The notes under the pieces: generated by a model
What the model was told of the DNA's origin: nothing
Database searches by the model: none
The model's input: only the letters and a program-made list of their open reading frames with translations
Shown here: one piece after another, positions 36,955 through 46,400 of the stretch
Layout: each line of letters starts with the position of its first letter
How positions within the stretch are numbered: position 1 is the first letter of the stretch
NCBI RefSeq assembly: GCF_034427435.1
Contig: NZ_JAXQNP010000003.1
Location: 1,240,001 to 1,304,000 of the forward strand
DNA from: Nitrospirillum sp034427435
GTDB taxonomy: Bacteria > Pseudomonadota > Alphaproteobacteria > Azospirillales > Azospirillaceae
Length of the DNA stretch: 64,000 nucleotides
Direction of reading: 5' to 3'
Position numbers and translations under genes: made by a program

Positions 36955-39771
36955 ATGGCTATGAATAAGATTCAGCGCCGGGGCCGTAAGGAAGGGCTTT
37001 ATAAGTCAGTGTGCGCTGTCGCCATCGGTGTCGCGTTCAGCATGGCGACGGGTGCTGGGGCGCGTGCCGCGGAAGTTGGGCCGGGCGCCGGCGCCGATGA
37101 TGGCAGTGACATGCAGGAGATCGTGGTCTCCGGCATTCGCAAGAGCATCGCCAGCGCCGCGGAGCGCAAGCGGGATGCCGACCTGATCATGGATTCCATC
37201 GCCCAGGAGGACCTGGGCAAGTTCCCGGATGCCAACGTGGCGGAATCCCTACAGCGGGTGCCCGGCATTTCCATCGATCGCAGCAGCGGCGAAGGCCAGA
37301 AGGTCACGGTTCGTGGCTTGGGCCCGCAATTCAATACCGTGCTGTTCAACGGCCGCACCCTGGCCAACGACAGTTATGGGCGGGATTTTTCCTTCGACCT
37401 GCTGCCGGCGGAATTGATCAGCGGGGCCGACACCTACAAAACCTCTGTCGCCCGCGTCCAGGAAGGCGCCATCGGCGCCACCATCAACCTGCATACGGCG
37501 CGGCCCTTCGACCTGCCGGGGCCCCACGGCGTCGTCGCGCTGAAAGAGAATTTCGAGACGGCCGGGGATGACAAGCAGCCACAGGCGTTCGCCCTGCTCA
37601 GCGACACCTTCGCCCAGGACAAGCTGGGCGTGCTGGCCTCGGTGTCCTATCAAAAGCGCAGCCCGTCCATCAACAGCGTGACCAGCGACGGCTATCTGCC
37701 CAATGTCGACGTCGGGCCCTCGTCCGCCCCGCTGTATCAGAACGTCTATGCGCCGCGAAACATCAACGTTAACAATTCGCTGGATCATCGGGAGCGGCTG
37801 GGCGCCACCCTGGTCGGCCAATTCAAGCCCAACAGCGACCTGACCATCACGGTCGACGGGCTGTATGACCACTTCAAGGACGACGCGGACAACAAGTCCC
37901 TGGGCTTGTGGTTCGAACCGTCGCAGTACACCGCCGCCACCATCAATTCCAATCGCACCGTCACGTCGCTGACCACCGCCGGTCACGCCGACATGATCAA
38001 CCAGTCGAGCCTGCGCGACACCTCCACCTATGAAGGCGGCCTCAACGCCGATTGGCAGGCCACCGACACGCTGCATGTGGTTTTGGATGCGACGGCGTCG
38101 CGGGCGCACAACGACGGCGCGGGCAAAAGCTTCTTCACCGTGACCGGCGTGCCCACGACCTACAGCTTTGCCGAAGGAGCGGTGGGCGAGCTGCCCTCGG
38201 TTTACGGCTTCACGCCCGGCGCCACCACCAATACCAACGGCGCCTACACCCATCTGGCGCAGCGCTCCGGCAGCGACGTGGTGGACCGGGTCACCGAAAC
38301 CAAGCTCGACCTCGATTGGACCCCGGACTACGGCCTGTTCCACGCCCTGCGCGGCGGGTTCGGCTACACCGACCGCAAGCGCACGACGTTCAGCGCCGGT
38401 ACGTTGAACGTCAATTGCCTGTACTGCGGCTACCCCACCCAGACGCCGTCGTCGCTGTTGTCCACCTTCACCGTCAACGGCCTGGGCGGCAACCTGCCGA
38501 CATCGTTCCTGGCCTACGATCCCAACGCCTATTTGGCCTATCTCAGCAGCCCGGCCGCGCTCTCGGCGCTGGATGCGGCCCAGAACCTGGCCCCCGGAAC
38601 CTCGGCCGCCAACCTGCAATCGCAGTCGCAGGGCAACGGGTTCAATTCCGTGGCCAACCCCGCCGACTTCGTCCAGGAAAAGGTCTACGCGGCCTATGCC
38701 GAGACCGATTTCAAGGGCAAGCTCTATGGGGTCGACTGGCTGCTGAACCTGGGCGCCCGCTACGTCGTCACAGACATGAGCGCCGGCTCCCAGTCACGGG
38801 CCCTGGTCGACCTGCTGCCGGTCACCAACGATCCCACCATCTACAACGCCGTCTATCAGAACAATGGCCAGTACGTGCCCGTCTCGGCCAGCCATCGCTA
38901 TTATTCCTTCCTGCCGGACTTCAACCTGACCGTGAAGCCCACGTCGGACACGGTGGTGCGCCTGGCCGGGTCGCAGACCCTGACCCGGCCCAACCTGGGA
39001 GATCTGCGCCCGGTCACGTCCTATGACGTGCTGCGCCCGGCGGACATGGAGCTGAGCGGCGGCAATCCGGACCTGAAGCCCTACAAGTCCACCAATTTCG
39101 ACATCTCGGTGGAATGGTATCCGACCCAGACGACCATGCTGTCCGGCGCCTTGTTCAACAAGGACATCAAGGACTACATCGTCACCACCATCGAGACCGA
39201 GACGGTCACCATCGCCAATTCCGGCAACCTGCCGGTGGGCGGCTTCATCACCGGTCCCCACACGGCCAGCTTCGCCGCCGCCCGGCCGCACAACCTGGGC
39301 AATGTGAACGTGCAGGGTGCGGAGGTGAACCTGGTCCACACCTTCGACTGGATGCCCCATCCTTTCGATGGCTTCGGCGTTCAGCTCAACGCCACCTTCG
39401 TGACCACCGACCGCACGTTCGGCAACATGTCGCCCAATGTCCGGTTCGCCATCGTCGGTCTCAGCAATTCCCAGAACGCCACGCTGTTCTATGAGAAATA
39501 CGGACTGTCCGCCCGTATCGCCTACAACCACCGCGGCGGCTTCCTGTCATCCATTTCCCAAGGATATGGCGGCGAGCCGCTGTTCGTGATGCCCTATGGC
39601 CAGGTGGACACCAGCATCTCGTACGAGATCATGGACGGTGTGCAGATCCTGTTCGAGGGGACGAACATCACCGATGAGAAATACGTGACGACGGCCCGCT
39701 ACTCCAACCAGTTGCGCGGTTGGTACGACTATGGCGCGCGCTACGACATCGGCGTCCGCTACAAATTCTGA
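36955..39771 (+). CDS. TonB-dependent receptor, TonB-Xanth-Caul type (938 aa)
   Basis: A long signal peptide (residues about 1-38, ending GARA) leads to a TonB-box-like EIVVSG near residue 56. The plug domain follows (DANVAESLQRVPGISIDRSSGEGQKVTVRG-type sequence, about residues 88-115) and then a 22-strand barrel ending RYKF, with a terminal Phe recognised by the Bam machinery. The plug opening (RKSIASAAERK, then QEDLGKFPDANVAE) is characteristic of the receptor subfamily used for plant glycans. It imports oligosaccharides across the outer membrane, energised by TonB/ExbBD encoded elsewhere. The GH35 gene follows, so the likely cargo is a galactose-containing glycan (inference). Confidence 0.94.
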   Translation: MAMNKIQRRGRKEGLYKSVCAVAIGVAFSMATGAGARAAEVGPGAGADDGSDMQEIVVSGIRKSIASAAERKRDADLIMDSIAQEDLGKFPDANVAESLQRVPGISIDRSSGEGQKVTVRGLGPQFNTVLFNGRTLANDSYGRDFSFDLLPAELISGADTYKTSVARVQEGAIGATINLHTARPFDLPGPHGVVALKENFETAGDDKQPQAFALLSDTFAQDKLGVLASVSYQKRSPSINSVTSDGYLPNVDVGPSSAPLYQNVYAPRNINVNNSLDHRERLGATLVGQFKPNSDLTITVDGLYDHFKDDADNKSLGLWFEPSQYTAATINSNRTVTSLTTAGHADMINQSSLRDTSTYEGGLNADWQATDTLHVVLDATASRAHNDGAGKSFFTVTGVPTTYSFAEGAVGELPSVYGFTPGATTNTNGAYTHLAQRSGSDVVDRVTETKLDLDWTPDYGLFHALRGGFGYTDRKRTTFSAGTLNVNCLYCGYPTQTPSSLLSTFTVNGLGGNLPTSFLAYDPNAYLAYLSSPAALSALDAAQNLAPGTSAANLQSQSQGNGFNSVANPADFVQEKVYAAYAETDFKGKLYGVDWLLNLGARYVVTDMSAGSQSRALVDLLPVTNDPTIYNAVYQNNGQYVPVSASHRYYSFLPDFNLTVKPTSDTVVRLAGSQTLTRPNLGDLRPVTSYDVLRPADMELSGGNPDLKPYKSTNFDISVEWYPTQTTMLSGALFNKDIKDYIVTTIETETVTIANSGNLPVGGFITGPHTASFAAARPHNLGNVNVQGAEVNLVHTFDWMPHPFDGFGVQLNATFVTTDRTFGNMSPNVRFAIVGLSNSQNATLFYEKYGLSARIAYNHRGGFLSSISQGYGGEPLFVMPYGQVDTSISYEIMDGVQILFEGTNITDEKYVTTARYSNQLRGWYDYGARYDIGVRYKF

Positions 39772-39794
39772 GGATCTCTCTCAAACCTTGCCAG

Positions 39795-39821
39795 GGTGGC
39801 GGCGGTCGTCCCGCCGCCACC
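39795..39821 (+). terminator. Hairpin between the receptor and GH35 genes
   Basis: GGTGGCGGCGG-N5-CCGCCGCCACC, an 11-bp perfect stem 24 bp after the receptor stop. No T-run; it may reduce read-through or protect the receptor transcript. Confidence 0.5.
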
Positions 39822-39882
39822 TGTCGGCGCTCCCGTGGTTGTCGGGATCGCCAACCAGTCATCATGATCGGAGGAACTTGCT

Positions 39883-42753
39883 GTGAAACGCCGTTTGAAG
39901 GCCGAACGACGGGGATGGTTCAACCGGGTCGCCGCCCTGGCGCTGCTGGGGGCATGCGCCGCCGGGTCCCAGGCGATGGCGGCGCCCGCGCCGTCGCATG
40001 AGGTGACGTTCAATTCCCACAGCTTCTTCATCGATGGAAAGCGCGTCTATCTCTGGTCCGGCGAATTCCATCCCTTCCGCCTGCCCAGCCCGGCCCTGTG
40101 GTCCGACGTCCTGCAAAAGATGAAGGCCGCCGGCTTCAACACGGTGTCGATCTACTTCTCCTGGGGCTACCACTCCCCGCGTGAGGGCGTTTACGACTTC
40201 ACCGGCATCCGCGACATCGACCGCATGCTCGACGCGGCCCGCGATGCCGGCATGTACGTCATCGCCCGCCCCAGCCCCTACATCAATGCCGAGGTGGACA
40301 GCGGCGGCCTGCCCCTGTGGCTGACGACGAAGAAGCTGAACAACCGCAGCGCCGATCCAGAGTATCTGCGCTATGCCGACGAATGGCTGACCCAGGTCGA
40401 CCGCATCATCGCCCGCCATCAACTGGTGGACGGCGGCGGCACGGTCATCGGCTATCAGGTGGAGAATGAGTATTACCTGAATGGCGAGGACAGCCGCACC
40501 TATATGGAGCACCTGAAGCAGAAGGCGCGGGCCGATGGCATCCGCGTGCCCCTGCTGGGCAACCATGATGGCGCCTATGTCGAGGGCAAGGGCGCCATGG
40601 AGGTCAGCGGCTGGGATTTCTATCCCCAGGGCTTTGATTGCTCCAACCCCTCGGTCTGGAAGCCCGCGCCCGACATGGCGCGCAGCCGCAAGGAAGGGGA
40701 GCCCCTGTTCACCGCCGAGTTTCAGGGTGGGGCCTTCGATCCCTGGGGCGGGCCCGGCTACGCCAAGTGCGCGGAGCTGATCAACGACAGCTTCGCCAAC
40801 GTCTTCTACAAGTCCAATATCGCGGCTGGCGCCACCGGCCAGAACTTCTACATGCTGTACGGCGGCACCTCCTGGGGTTGGCAGGCGATTCCGCAGAACT
40901 ACACGTCCTACGACTATGGCGCGGCCATCACCGAAGCCCGCCAGTTCGAGGGGAAGTATTACGAGGACAAGCGCATCGGCTATTTCGTGACGACGACGGC
41001 GCCCCTGGCCCGGACGGATGCCATGCCGTCGGCCTGGCTGGACGACCGCGGCCTGATCGACATCGCCCGCGTCAATCCCGAGACGGGGACGCAATTCCAT
41101 CTGATCCGTCACGCGGACTCGACCTCCACCGCCCAGTCGTCGGCGCGCTTCTCCGTGACCGTGGATGGGCAAGCCATCACCCTTCCGCAAAAGGCCGGGA
41201 CGGCCCTGGCCATCAATGGGCGCCAGGCGAAGATGGTCGTCGTGGGCTATCCCTTCGGCGCCCAACGCCTGCGCTATTCCACGTCGGAGGTCATGACCGC
41301 CGCCACCATCGGCGGGCGGGACTTCCTGGTCCTGTACGGGGACCGGGGAACCGCGGGCGAGGCCAGCTTCCGCGTCCCGGCCAACGCCCAGGCGCGGGTC
41401 GTGCGCGGCGCGGTCCACAGCGACCTCAAGGATGGCCAACTGTCATTGGACTACACCCATGACGGCCTGGCGGAGGTGGTGATCACCGGCGGGGAGCGGC
41501 CGCTGGTCGTCCTGCTGGCGGATCGCCAGGCCACGGAACGGATTTGGCGGACCGAAACCGCCGTCGGCCCTGTGCTGATGGTCGGGTCGCACCTGCTGCG
41601 CACGGCCACCGTCACCGGCAAGACCCTGGCGCTGGCCGGCGATTCCGACACCGACAAGGACGCCATCGTCTTCGGCCCCGGCACCACCGCCGTCACCTGG
41701 AACGGGGCGTCCGTCCCCGTCACGCCGTCCGGTGCGGAGGACGGCGCCCTGGCGGTCACCCTGCCGGCGCCGGCGCCCGTGGCCCTGCCGGCGCTCAAGG
41801 ACTGGCAGGCGCGCGACGCCGCCCCGGAAATCGCCCCCGGCTTCGATGACCATGCCTGGCGTGTCGCGGACCTGACGACGTCCAACAGCATCACCAACCC
41901 GCTATCCCACCCCGTGCTGCTGGCGGATGACTACGGCTTCCACACCGGCAACACCTGGTACCGGGGGCATTTCTCCGGTACTGGCGCCGACGTGCCGCGC
42001 GGTGTGCGCCTGCGGGTGTTGAGCGGGGCCACCGGCGGCGCCTTCTCCGCCTGGCTGAACGGCCACTTCCTGGGCAGCGTGCAGCGTGGGGACGATGGCA
42101 CCTTCCCCTTCCCCCAAGGCTGGATTGAAAAGGGCGACAACGTCGTCTCCGTCCTGACCGTCAACATGGGGCATGAGGAGGACTACCAGAGCCGCAACGA
42201 GAACCGGACGGGCCGGGGCATCGCCTACGCCTCGGCCTTGGGCGCCCCCGACCACGCCATCTCCTGGCGCATCCAGGGCCACGCCGGGGGTGAGGCGGCC
42301 ATGGACCCGGTGCGCGGCCCCTATAACGAGGGCGGCCTGTTCGGCGAGCGCGAGGGTTGGCATCTGAAGCCCGGGGCCCTGCCGCAGGGCAAGCCCGTCA
42401 CCCTGCCGGCCAGCGAGCAGGCGCCGGGCGTCACCTGGTATCGCACCCATGTGGCGCTGTCCCTGCCCAAGGACCAGGACACGTCGCTGGGCGTGGAGTT
42501 CCGTGATCCGCCGGGCCGGCACTACCGGGCGCTGTTGTTCGTGAACGGGTGGCAGATGGGCCAGTACGTTTCCGATATCGGACCGCAGCACAGCTTCCCC
42601 ATCCCCAACGGGGTGCTGCTGCCCCAGGGCGACAACACCATCGACATCGCCGTCTGGAAGACGGACGAGGGGCCGGGCGGGCTGGGCGAGGTTTCCCTGG
42701 TCAATTACGGAAGCTACAAATCCAGCATGGGGGCGCCGTCCAGCCGGCGGTGA
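39883..42753 (+). CDS. Secreted beta-galactosidase, glycoside hydrolase family 35 (956 aa)
   Basis: A signal peptide (residues about 1-34, ending SQAMA) precedes a GH35 TIM barrel (about 40-370). The acid/base glutamate is E196 in QVENEY and the nucleophile E279 in TAEFQGG. FNTVSIYFSWGYHSP and YMLYGGTSWGW are further family blocks. Beta-sandwich domains of the BetaGal_dom2 to dom4_5 series follow (about 380-940). The enzyme removes terminal beta-galactose from oligosaccharides in the periplasm or on the cell surface. ATG 39883 follows GGAGG. Second gene of the locus; the receptor probably feeds it. Confidence 0.95.
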   Translation: MKRRLKAERRGWFNRVAALALLGACAAGSQAMAAPAPSHEVTFNSHSFFIDGKRVYLWSGEFHPFRLPSPALWSDVLQKMKAAGFNTVSIYFSWGYHSPREGVYDFTGIRDIDRMLDAARDAGMYVIARPSPYINAEVDSGGLPLWLTTKKLNNRSADPEYLRYADEWLTQVDRIIARHQLVDGGGTVIGYQVENEYYLNGEDSRTYMEHLKQKARADGIRVPLLGNHDGAYVEGKGAMEVSGWDFYPQGFDCSNPSVWKPAPDMARSRKEGEPLFTAEFQGGAFDPWGGPGYAKCAELINDSFANVFYKSNIAAGATGQNFYMLYGGTSWGWQAIPQNYTSYDYGAAITEARQFEGKYYEDKRIGYFVTTTAPLARTDAMPSAWLDDRGLIDIARVNPETGTQFHLIRHADSTSTAQSSARFSVTVDGQAITLPQKAGTALAINGRQAKMVVVGYPFGAQRLRYSTSEVMTAATIGGRDFLVLYGDRGTAGEASFRVPANAQARVVRGAVHSDLKDGQLSLDYTHDGLAEVVITGGERPLVVLLADRQATERIWRTETAVGPVLMVGSHLLRTATVTGKTLALAGDSDTDKDAIVFGPGTTAVTWNGASVPVTPSGAEDGALAVTLPAPAPVALPALKDWQARDAAPEIAPGFDDHAWRVADLTTSNSITNPLSHPVLLADDYGFHTGNTWYRGHFSGTGADVPRGVRLRVLSGATGGAFSAWLNGHFLGSVQRGDDGTFPFPQGWIEKGDNVVSVLTVNMGHEEDYQSRNENRTGRGIAYASALGAPDHAISWRIQGHAGGEAAMDPVRGPYNEGGLFGEREGWHLKPGALPQGKPVTLPASEQAPGVTWYRTHVALSLPKDQDTSLGVEFRDPPGRHYRALLFVNGWQMGQYVSDIGPQHSFPIPNGVLLPQGDNTIDIAVWKTDEGPGGLGEVSLVNYGSYKSSMGAPSSRR

Positions 42754-42760
42754 CCCCGGA

Positions 42761-42788
42761 GGGATGGCGGGCGCGCACCCGCCATCCC
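42761..42788 (+). terminator. Hairpin between the GH35 and halogenase-like genes
   Basis: GGGATGGCGGG-N6-CCCGCCATCCC, an 11-bp perfect stem just before the ribosome site of the flavoprotein gene. It could be a partial terminator or an mRNA processing or stability element. Confidence 0.5.
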
Positions 42789-42813
42789 CCATACAAAAAG
42801 AGGATGGCCAAGA

Positions 42814-44445
42814 ATGAGGGAGGCCATGGCCGACGTTCTGTCTGGGAAGAGTGAACCTGGGGAAAGCGGGTTGGGGAAAAGCGAAAATTACCCGATCCGC
42901 CGCGTCGTCGTCGTCGGGGGCGGCAGCGCCGGGTGGATCGCCGCCGCCCGGATCGCCGCCCGCAATGCGGATCCCGAGGGAGAGCCCGGGCACGACAGGG
43001 TCGCGGTGGTGCTGGTGGAGTCGCCGACGGAGCCGTCGATCGGCGTGGGGGAGGGCACCTGGCCGACCATGCGCAACACCCTGGCGAAGGTCCGGCTGTC
43101 GGAGACGGATTTCATCCGCAGCGCCGACGCCGTGTTCAAGCAAGGCGCCCGGTTCGTCGGTTGGACGTGGGGGGGCGATGACGCCTATTACCACCCCCTC
43201 AATCCGCCGGTGGGGGCGGGCGAGGTGAACCTGTCGCCCCATTGGGAGGAGCGGGCCGCGACGGCGCCATCGGGTGAGGATTTCGCCCACAGCGTCGATT
43301 TCCAAGGCGCGCTGTGCGACGCGGGCTTGGCGCCCAAGGCCATCACCCACCCCGAATTCGCCGGCCTGGCCAACTACGCCTATCACCTGGATGCGGGCAA
43401 GTTCGCGACGCTGTTGCGCGACCACGCCGTGGGCCGGCTGGGCGTGCGGCATGTCGTGGGTGACGTGGTGTCCGCCGACCGGACAGCGGCGGGGGACATC
43501 CAGGCGCTGCGCCTGGCGGATGGAACGGTGATCGAGGGCGACCTGTTCGTGGACTGCACCGGGTTCAAAGGGGTGCTGATCGACCGCGTCTATGGCGTTC
43601 CGCTGAAAAGCTGCCGCCAATATCTGTTCGCCGACAAGGCGCTGGCCCTGCAAATCCCCTATGCCGTCGAGGACGCGCCCATCGCCTGCCACACGGTGGC
43701 GACGGCCCAGGCCGCCGGTTGGATCTGGGACATCGGTCTGTGGAGCCGGCGCGGCGTCGGCCATGTCTATTCCAGCGCCCATACCTCGGCCGACCAGGCG
43801 GAGGCGGCCTTGCGCGCCTACGCGGGCCCCGGCGCGGAGGGGCTTCCCGTGCGCAGCATCGACATCAATGCCGGCCACCGCGAGACCTTCTGGATCAACA
43901 ACTGTGTCGCCGTGGGACTTTCCGCCGGGTTCATCGAGCCGCTGGAGGCATCGGCGCTGATGCTGATCGAACTGTCCATGGACACGATCGCGGACCGGCT
44001 GCCGGCCACCCGGCGGGCCATGGATCCCATCGCCCGGCAGTTCAACGCCGATTTCCATCACCACTGGGCCCGGGTCATCGAGTTCCTGAAGCTGCACTAC
44101 ATCCTGACCCGCCGGCAGGAACCCTTCTGGCAGGACAACCTCGATGCCGCCACGGTGCCCGGCGAACTGGCCGAACGGCTGGAGCTGTGGCGCCATCATG
44201 CGCCGTGCGCGGCGGATTTCACCCGCCATCGCGAGGTGTTTTCCTGGCCCAGTTACCAATATGTGCTGCATGGCATGGGCTTCCCGACCCAGTATGCGGG
44301 GCATCCGACGCTGGGGCCGGAGCGTAAGGCGGCCACGCGGCTGTTCGCGCGGGCGGCGGCCCAGCGCTCGGACGCGATGGCCCGCTTGCCGCCGCACAGA
44401 AGCCTTATCCGGGCCATACGCCAACATGGATTGCAGCGCCTATGA
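42814..44445 (+). CDS. Tryptophan-halogenase-like flavoprotein (543 aa)
   Basis: GGGSAG of the FAD-binding Rossmann motif is at residues 35-40. The halogenase block IGVGEGTWPTMRNTL follows, then FKQGARF with K109, a candidate for the halogenating lysine. The diagnostic WxWxIP motif is present as WIWDIG near 303: proline is replaced by glycine, as I recall for many members of glycan-receptor loci. Family members use FADH2, O2 and halide, but most in such loci have no known substrate and may not be halogenases in the strict sense. A flavin reductase is not encoded here. ATG 42814 has AGAGGA at a good distance; ATG 42826 is possible. The stop overlaps the next ATG by 4 bp. Confidence 0.9.
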   Translation: MREAMADVLSGKSEPGESGLGKSENYPIRRVVVVGGGSAGWIAAARIAARNADPEGEPGHDRVAVVLVESPTEPSIGVGEGTWPTMRNTLAKVRLSETDFIRSADAVFKQGARFVGWTWGGDDAYYHPLNPPVGAGEVNLSPHWEERAATAPSGEDFAHSVDFQGALCDAGLAPKAITHPEFAGLANYAYHLDAGKFATLLRDHAVGRLGVRHVVGDVVSADRTAAGDIQALRLADGTVIEGDLFVDCTGFKGVLIDRVYGVPLKSCRQYLFADKALALQIPYAVEDAPIACHTVATAQAAGWIWDIGLWSRRGVGHVYSSAHTSADQAEAALRAYAGPGAEGLPVRSIDINAGHRETFWINNCVAVGLSAGFIEPLEASALMLIELSMDTIADRLPATRRAMDPIARQFNADFHHHWARVIEFLKLHYILTRRQEPFWQDNLDAATVPGELAERLELWRHHAPCAADFTRHREVFSWPSYQYVLHGMGFPTQYAGHPTLGPERKAATRLFARAAAQRSDAMARLPPHRSLIRAIRQHGLQRL

Positions 44446-45236
44446 CGCGGTACCGCCCCCTCGATCCCGTCCGGCACGGGACGGTCCAAATGCGCCCCAC
44501 GGCGGATGCGCACGCCCTGCGGTACGCCTGGGTCGGCCTGTCCGAAATCCCCCTCGCGGCCGCCGACTTCCCGCTGTGCTTCGCCAAGGATGGCGAGACC
44601 GGCCGGTTCAACCTGGTGGCCCTGCTCAGCCTGGACCAGCCACGCAACCTCTATTGGCGGGACGGTGGCTGGCGATGCACCTACCTACCTGAAGCCGTCA
44701 TGGCGGAGGGGTTCCGCCTGGACGCCGCCGCCGCCTTGGGTCTGCTGATCGACGAGGACAGCGACCGATTCGCCGCTCCTGGCCAGCCCCTGTTCGGGAC
44801 GGACGGGAGGCCAACGGCGGCGGTCGAGGCGATGCGGGGCCGGCTGCGGCGCCTGGTGGCCGACCTCAACGCCGCCCATGACATGGTCGATGGCTTCGTC
44901 CAGCTGGATCTGGTCCGGGCGCTGGAGGTCGTGCTGCGCCTGCCCAACGGGGCCGAGCATGAGGTGGGCGGGCTGTACACCCTGTCGCCGTCCGCCCTGG
45001 CCGAGTTGCCGGACCCGGTGGTGGTGGATTTGTTCCGCAAGGGCCACCTGTCGGCGGCCACGCTGATCGCGGCGTCGGTAAACCAGATGGAACGGCTGCT
45101 TCAGTTGCGCGGCGTCGATCCCGGGGACGGGGGCGCCCAGACCTCCATGTTCGCTTGGTGGAGCGTTCCGCCCGCCCGTAAGGCGCGTGAAAGTGGCGGG
45201 CGCGCCGCGCCGGGTGGTATCCTTCACGCCCTGTGA
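44442..45236 (+). CDS. SapC family protein (264 aa)
   Basis: Recognised by RYAWVGLSEIPLAAADFPLCF, FNLVALLSLD and WRCTYLPEAV, the N-terminal SapC core. The C-terminal part has VQLDLVRALEVVLRLPNG. SapC was named after an S-layer-associated gene of Campylobacter, but in alphaproteobacterial glycan loci it travels with TonB receptors and halogenase-like proteins and has no established role. No signal peptide. ATGA overlap with the preceding gene shows translational coupling, so the two products probably act together. Confidence 0.88.
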   Translation: MTRYRPLDPVRHGTVQMRPTADAHALRYAWVGLSEIPLAAADFPLCFAKDGETGRFNLVALLSLDQPRNLYWRDGGWRCTYLPEAVMAEGFRLDAAAALGLLIDEDSDRFAAPGQPLFGTDGRPTAAVEAMRGRLRRLVADLNAAHDMVDGFVQLDLVRALEVVLRLPNGAEHEVGGLYTLSPSALAELPDPVVVDLFRKGHLSAATLIAASVNQMERLLQLRGVDPGDGGAQTSMFAWWSVPPARKARESGGRAAPGGILHAL

Positions 45237-45267
45237 TGGGATGGGATAACCCGGAATTGGGGGGCAT

Positions 45268-46398
45268 ATGCTTGGTGGCGTGGCGGCCTTGGTCCGTCCT
45301 CATGATCCGGCGGAACTGGACCGGGCCTTCCTGGAAAAGCGGCGCCTGCACCTGCGCACCGGGGGGGCGGACACCTTCGCCCGGCTGCTGCCCTGGTCGT
45401 TGATCAACGCCCAGGTGACGCTGGCGGGCCTGCACAATGGCCGCCTGCGCCTGGTCCGCTCCGGCAAGGATCTGCCCTATGAGACCGTGGTGGGCCGCAA
45501 CAAGGCGGGGCAGCTGTTCCTCAAGCCCGCCGCCTTGCAGGACCAGATCAACCAGGGCCTCAGCCTGGCGTTGAACCACCTGCACCACGTCTCCCCGCGC
45601 ATCGCGGCGCTGATCGCGGCGGTGGAACGCCGCTATCGCGTGCGCGGCGGCGCCAACGCCTATGTCAGCTTCCAGCGGGAGGGCGCGCTGGGGCCGCACT
45701 GGGACAACCACGACGTCATCATCCTGCAAATCTCGGGCGAGAAGCACTGGCGCTGCCACGGCTTCCGCGCCACCCACCCTCTGGTCAGCCGCAGCTACGC
45801 CACCCTGGCGGAGGCTGGGCCGGTGGAGTGGGAGGACACGCTGCGCCCCGGCGACGTGCTGTACATTCCGCGCGGCGACATCCACTGGGCCACGGTGGCG
45901 GAGGGCGGCCACTCCGCCCACCTGACCATCAACCTGGGCGGCCTGCGCGCCAAGGATCTGCTGCGGGCCCTCGCCGGGCGGCTGGAAGGGGGCGACGCCG
46001 CCCTGCGGGAAGAGGTCATGGCCTTCGCCGACGGGGCGGCGACGCGGCGGCAGGTGGCGGCGCAGGCCGACCTGCTGCGCGGCGCCCTGGATCAGCCCGA
46101 CCTTCCGGCGCTGTTCACCCAGTTGGATGCGGAGCGCGAGGCGTTCCAGCCCATGAACCTGGGCCTGGATCGCGTGCTGTCCGACGCCACGGAAATCCAC
46201 CCCGCCGCGCGCGCGCCGGGGCCAGTGCCGCCCAAGCTGCCGGCGGACCAGCGGCGGGCGCTGGCCCAACTGCTGGCCACGGACGGCGCCCGCCTGGGTG
46301 CGCTGAAGCAGGACCTGGCCGACATGGAGGGCGCCGCCGTGGCCGACGCGGTCGCGGGACTGGCCCGCGCCGGCCTGGTCTGGCTGCTGGAGGATTGA
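45268..46398 (+). CDS. JmjC/cupin_4-type Fe(II)/2-oxoglutarate oxygenase-like protein (376 aa)
   Basis: The metal triad is visible: H144 and D146 in PHWDNHDVIILQISGEKHW, and H206 in GDIHWAT. The sequence before it (FLEKRRLHLRT, then AYVSFQREGALG) follows the cupin_4 family of ribosomal-oxygenase-like proteins. A C-terminal winged-helix-like region (about 290-376) is also typical. It would hydroxylate a protein or small molecule. ATG 45268 is 31 bp after the SapC stop, so it belongs to the same operon. Its link to glycan uptake is unexplained. Confidence 0.85.
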   Translation: MLGGVAALVRPHDPAELDRAFLEKRRLHLRTGGADTFARLLPWSLINAQVTLAGLHNGRLRLVRSGKDLPYETVVGRNKAGQLFLKPAALQDQINQGLSLALNHLHHVSPRIAALIAAVERRYRVRGGANAYVSFQREGALGPHWDNHDVIILQISGEKHWRCHGFRATHPLVSRSYATLAEAGPVEWEDTLRPGDVLYIPRGDIHWATVAEGGHSAHLTINLGGLRAKDLLRALAGRLEGGDAALREEVMAFADGAATRRQVAAQADLLRGALDQPDLPALFTQLDAEREAFQPMNLGLDRVLSDATEIHPAARAPGPVPPKLPADQRRALAQLLATDGARLGALKQDLADMEGAAVADAVAGLARAGLVWLLED

Positions 46399-46400
46399 CG

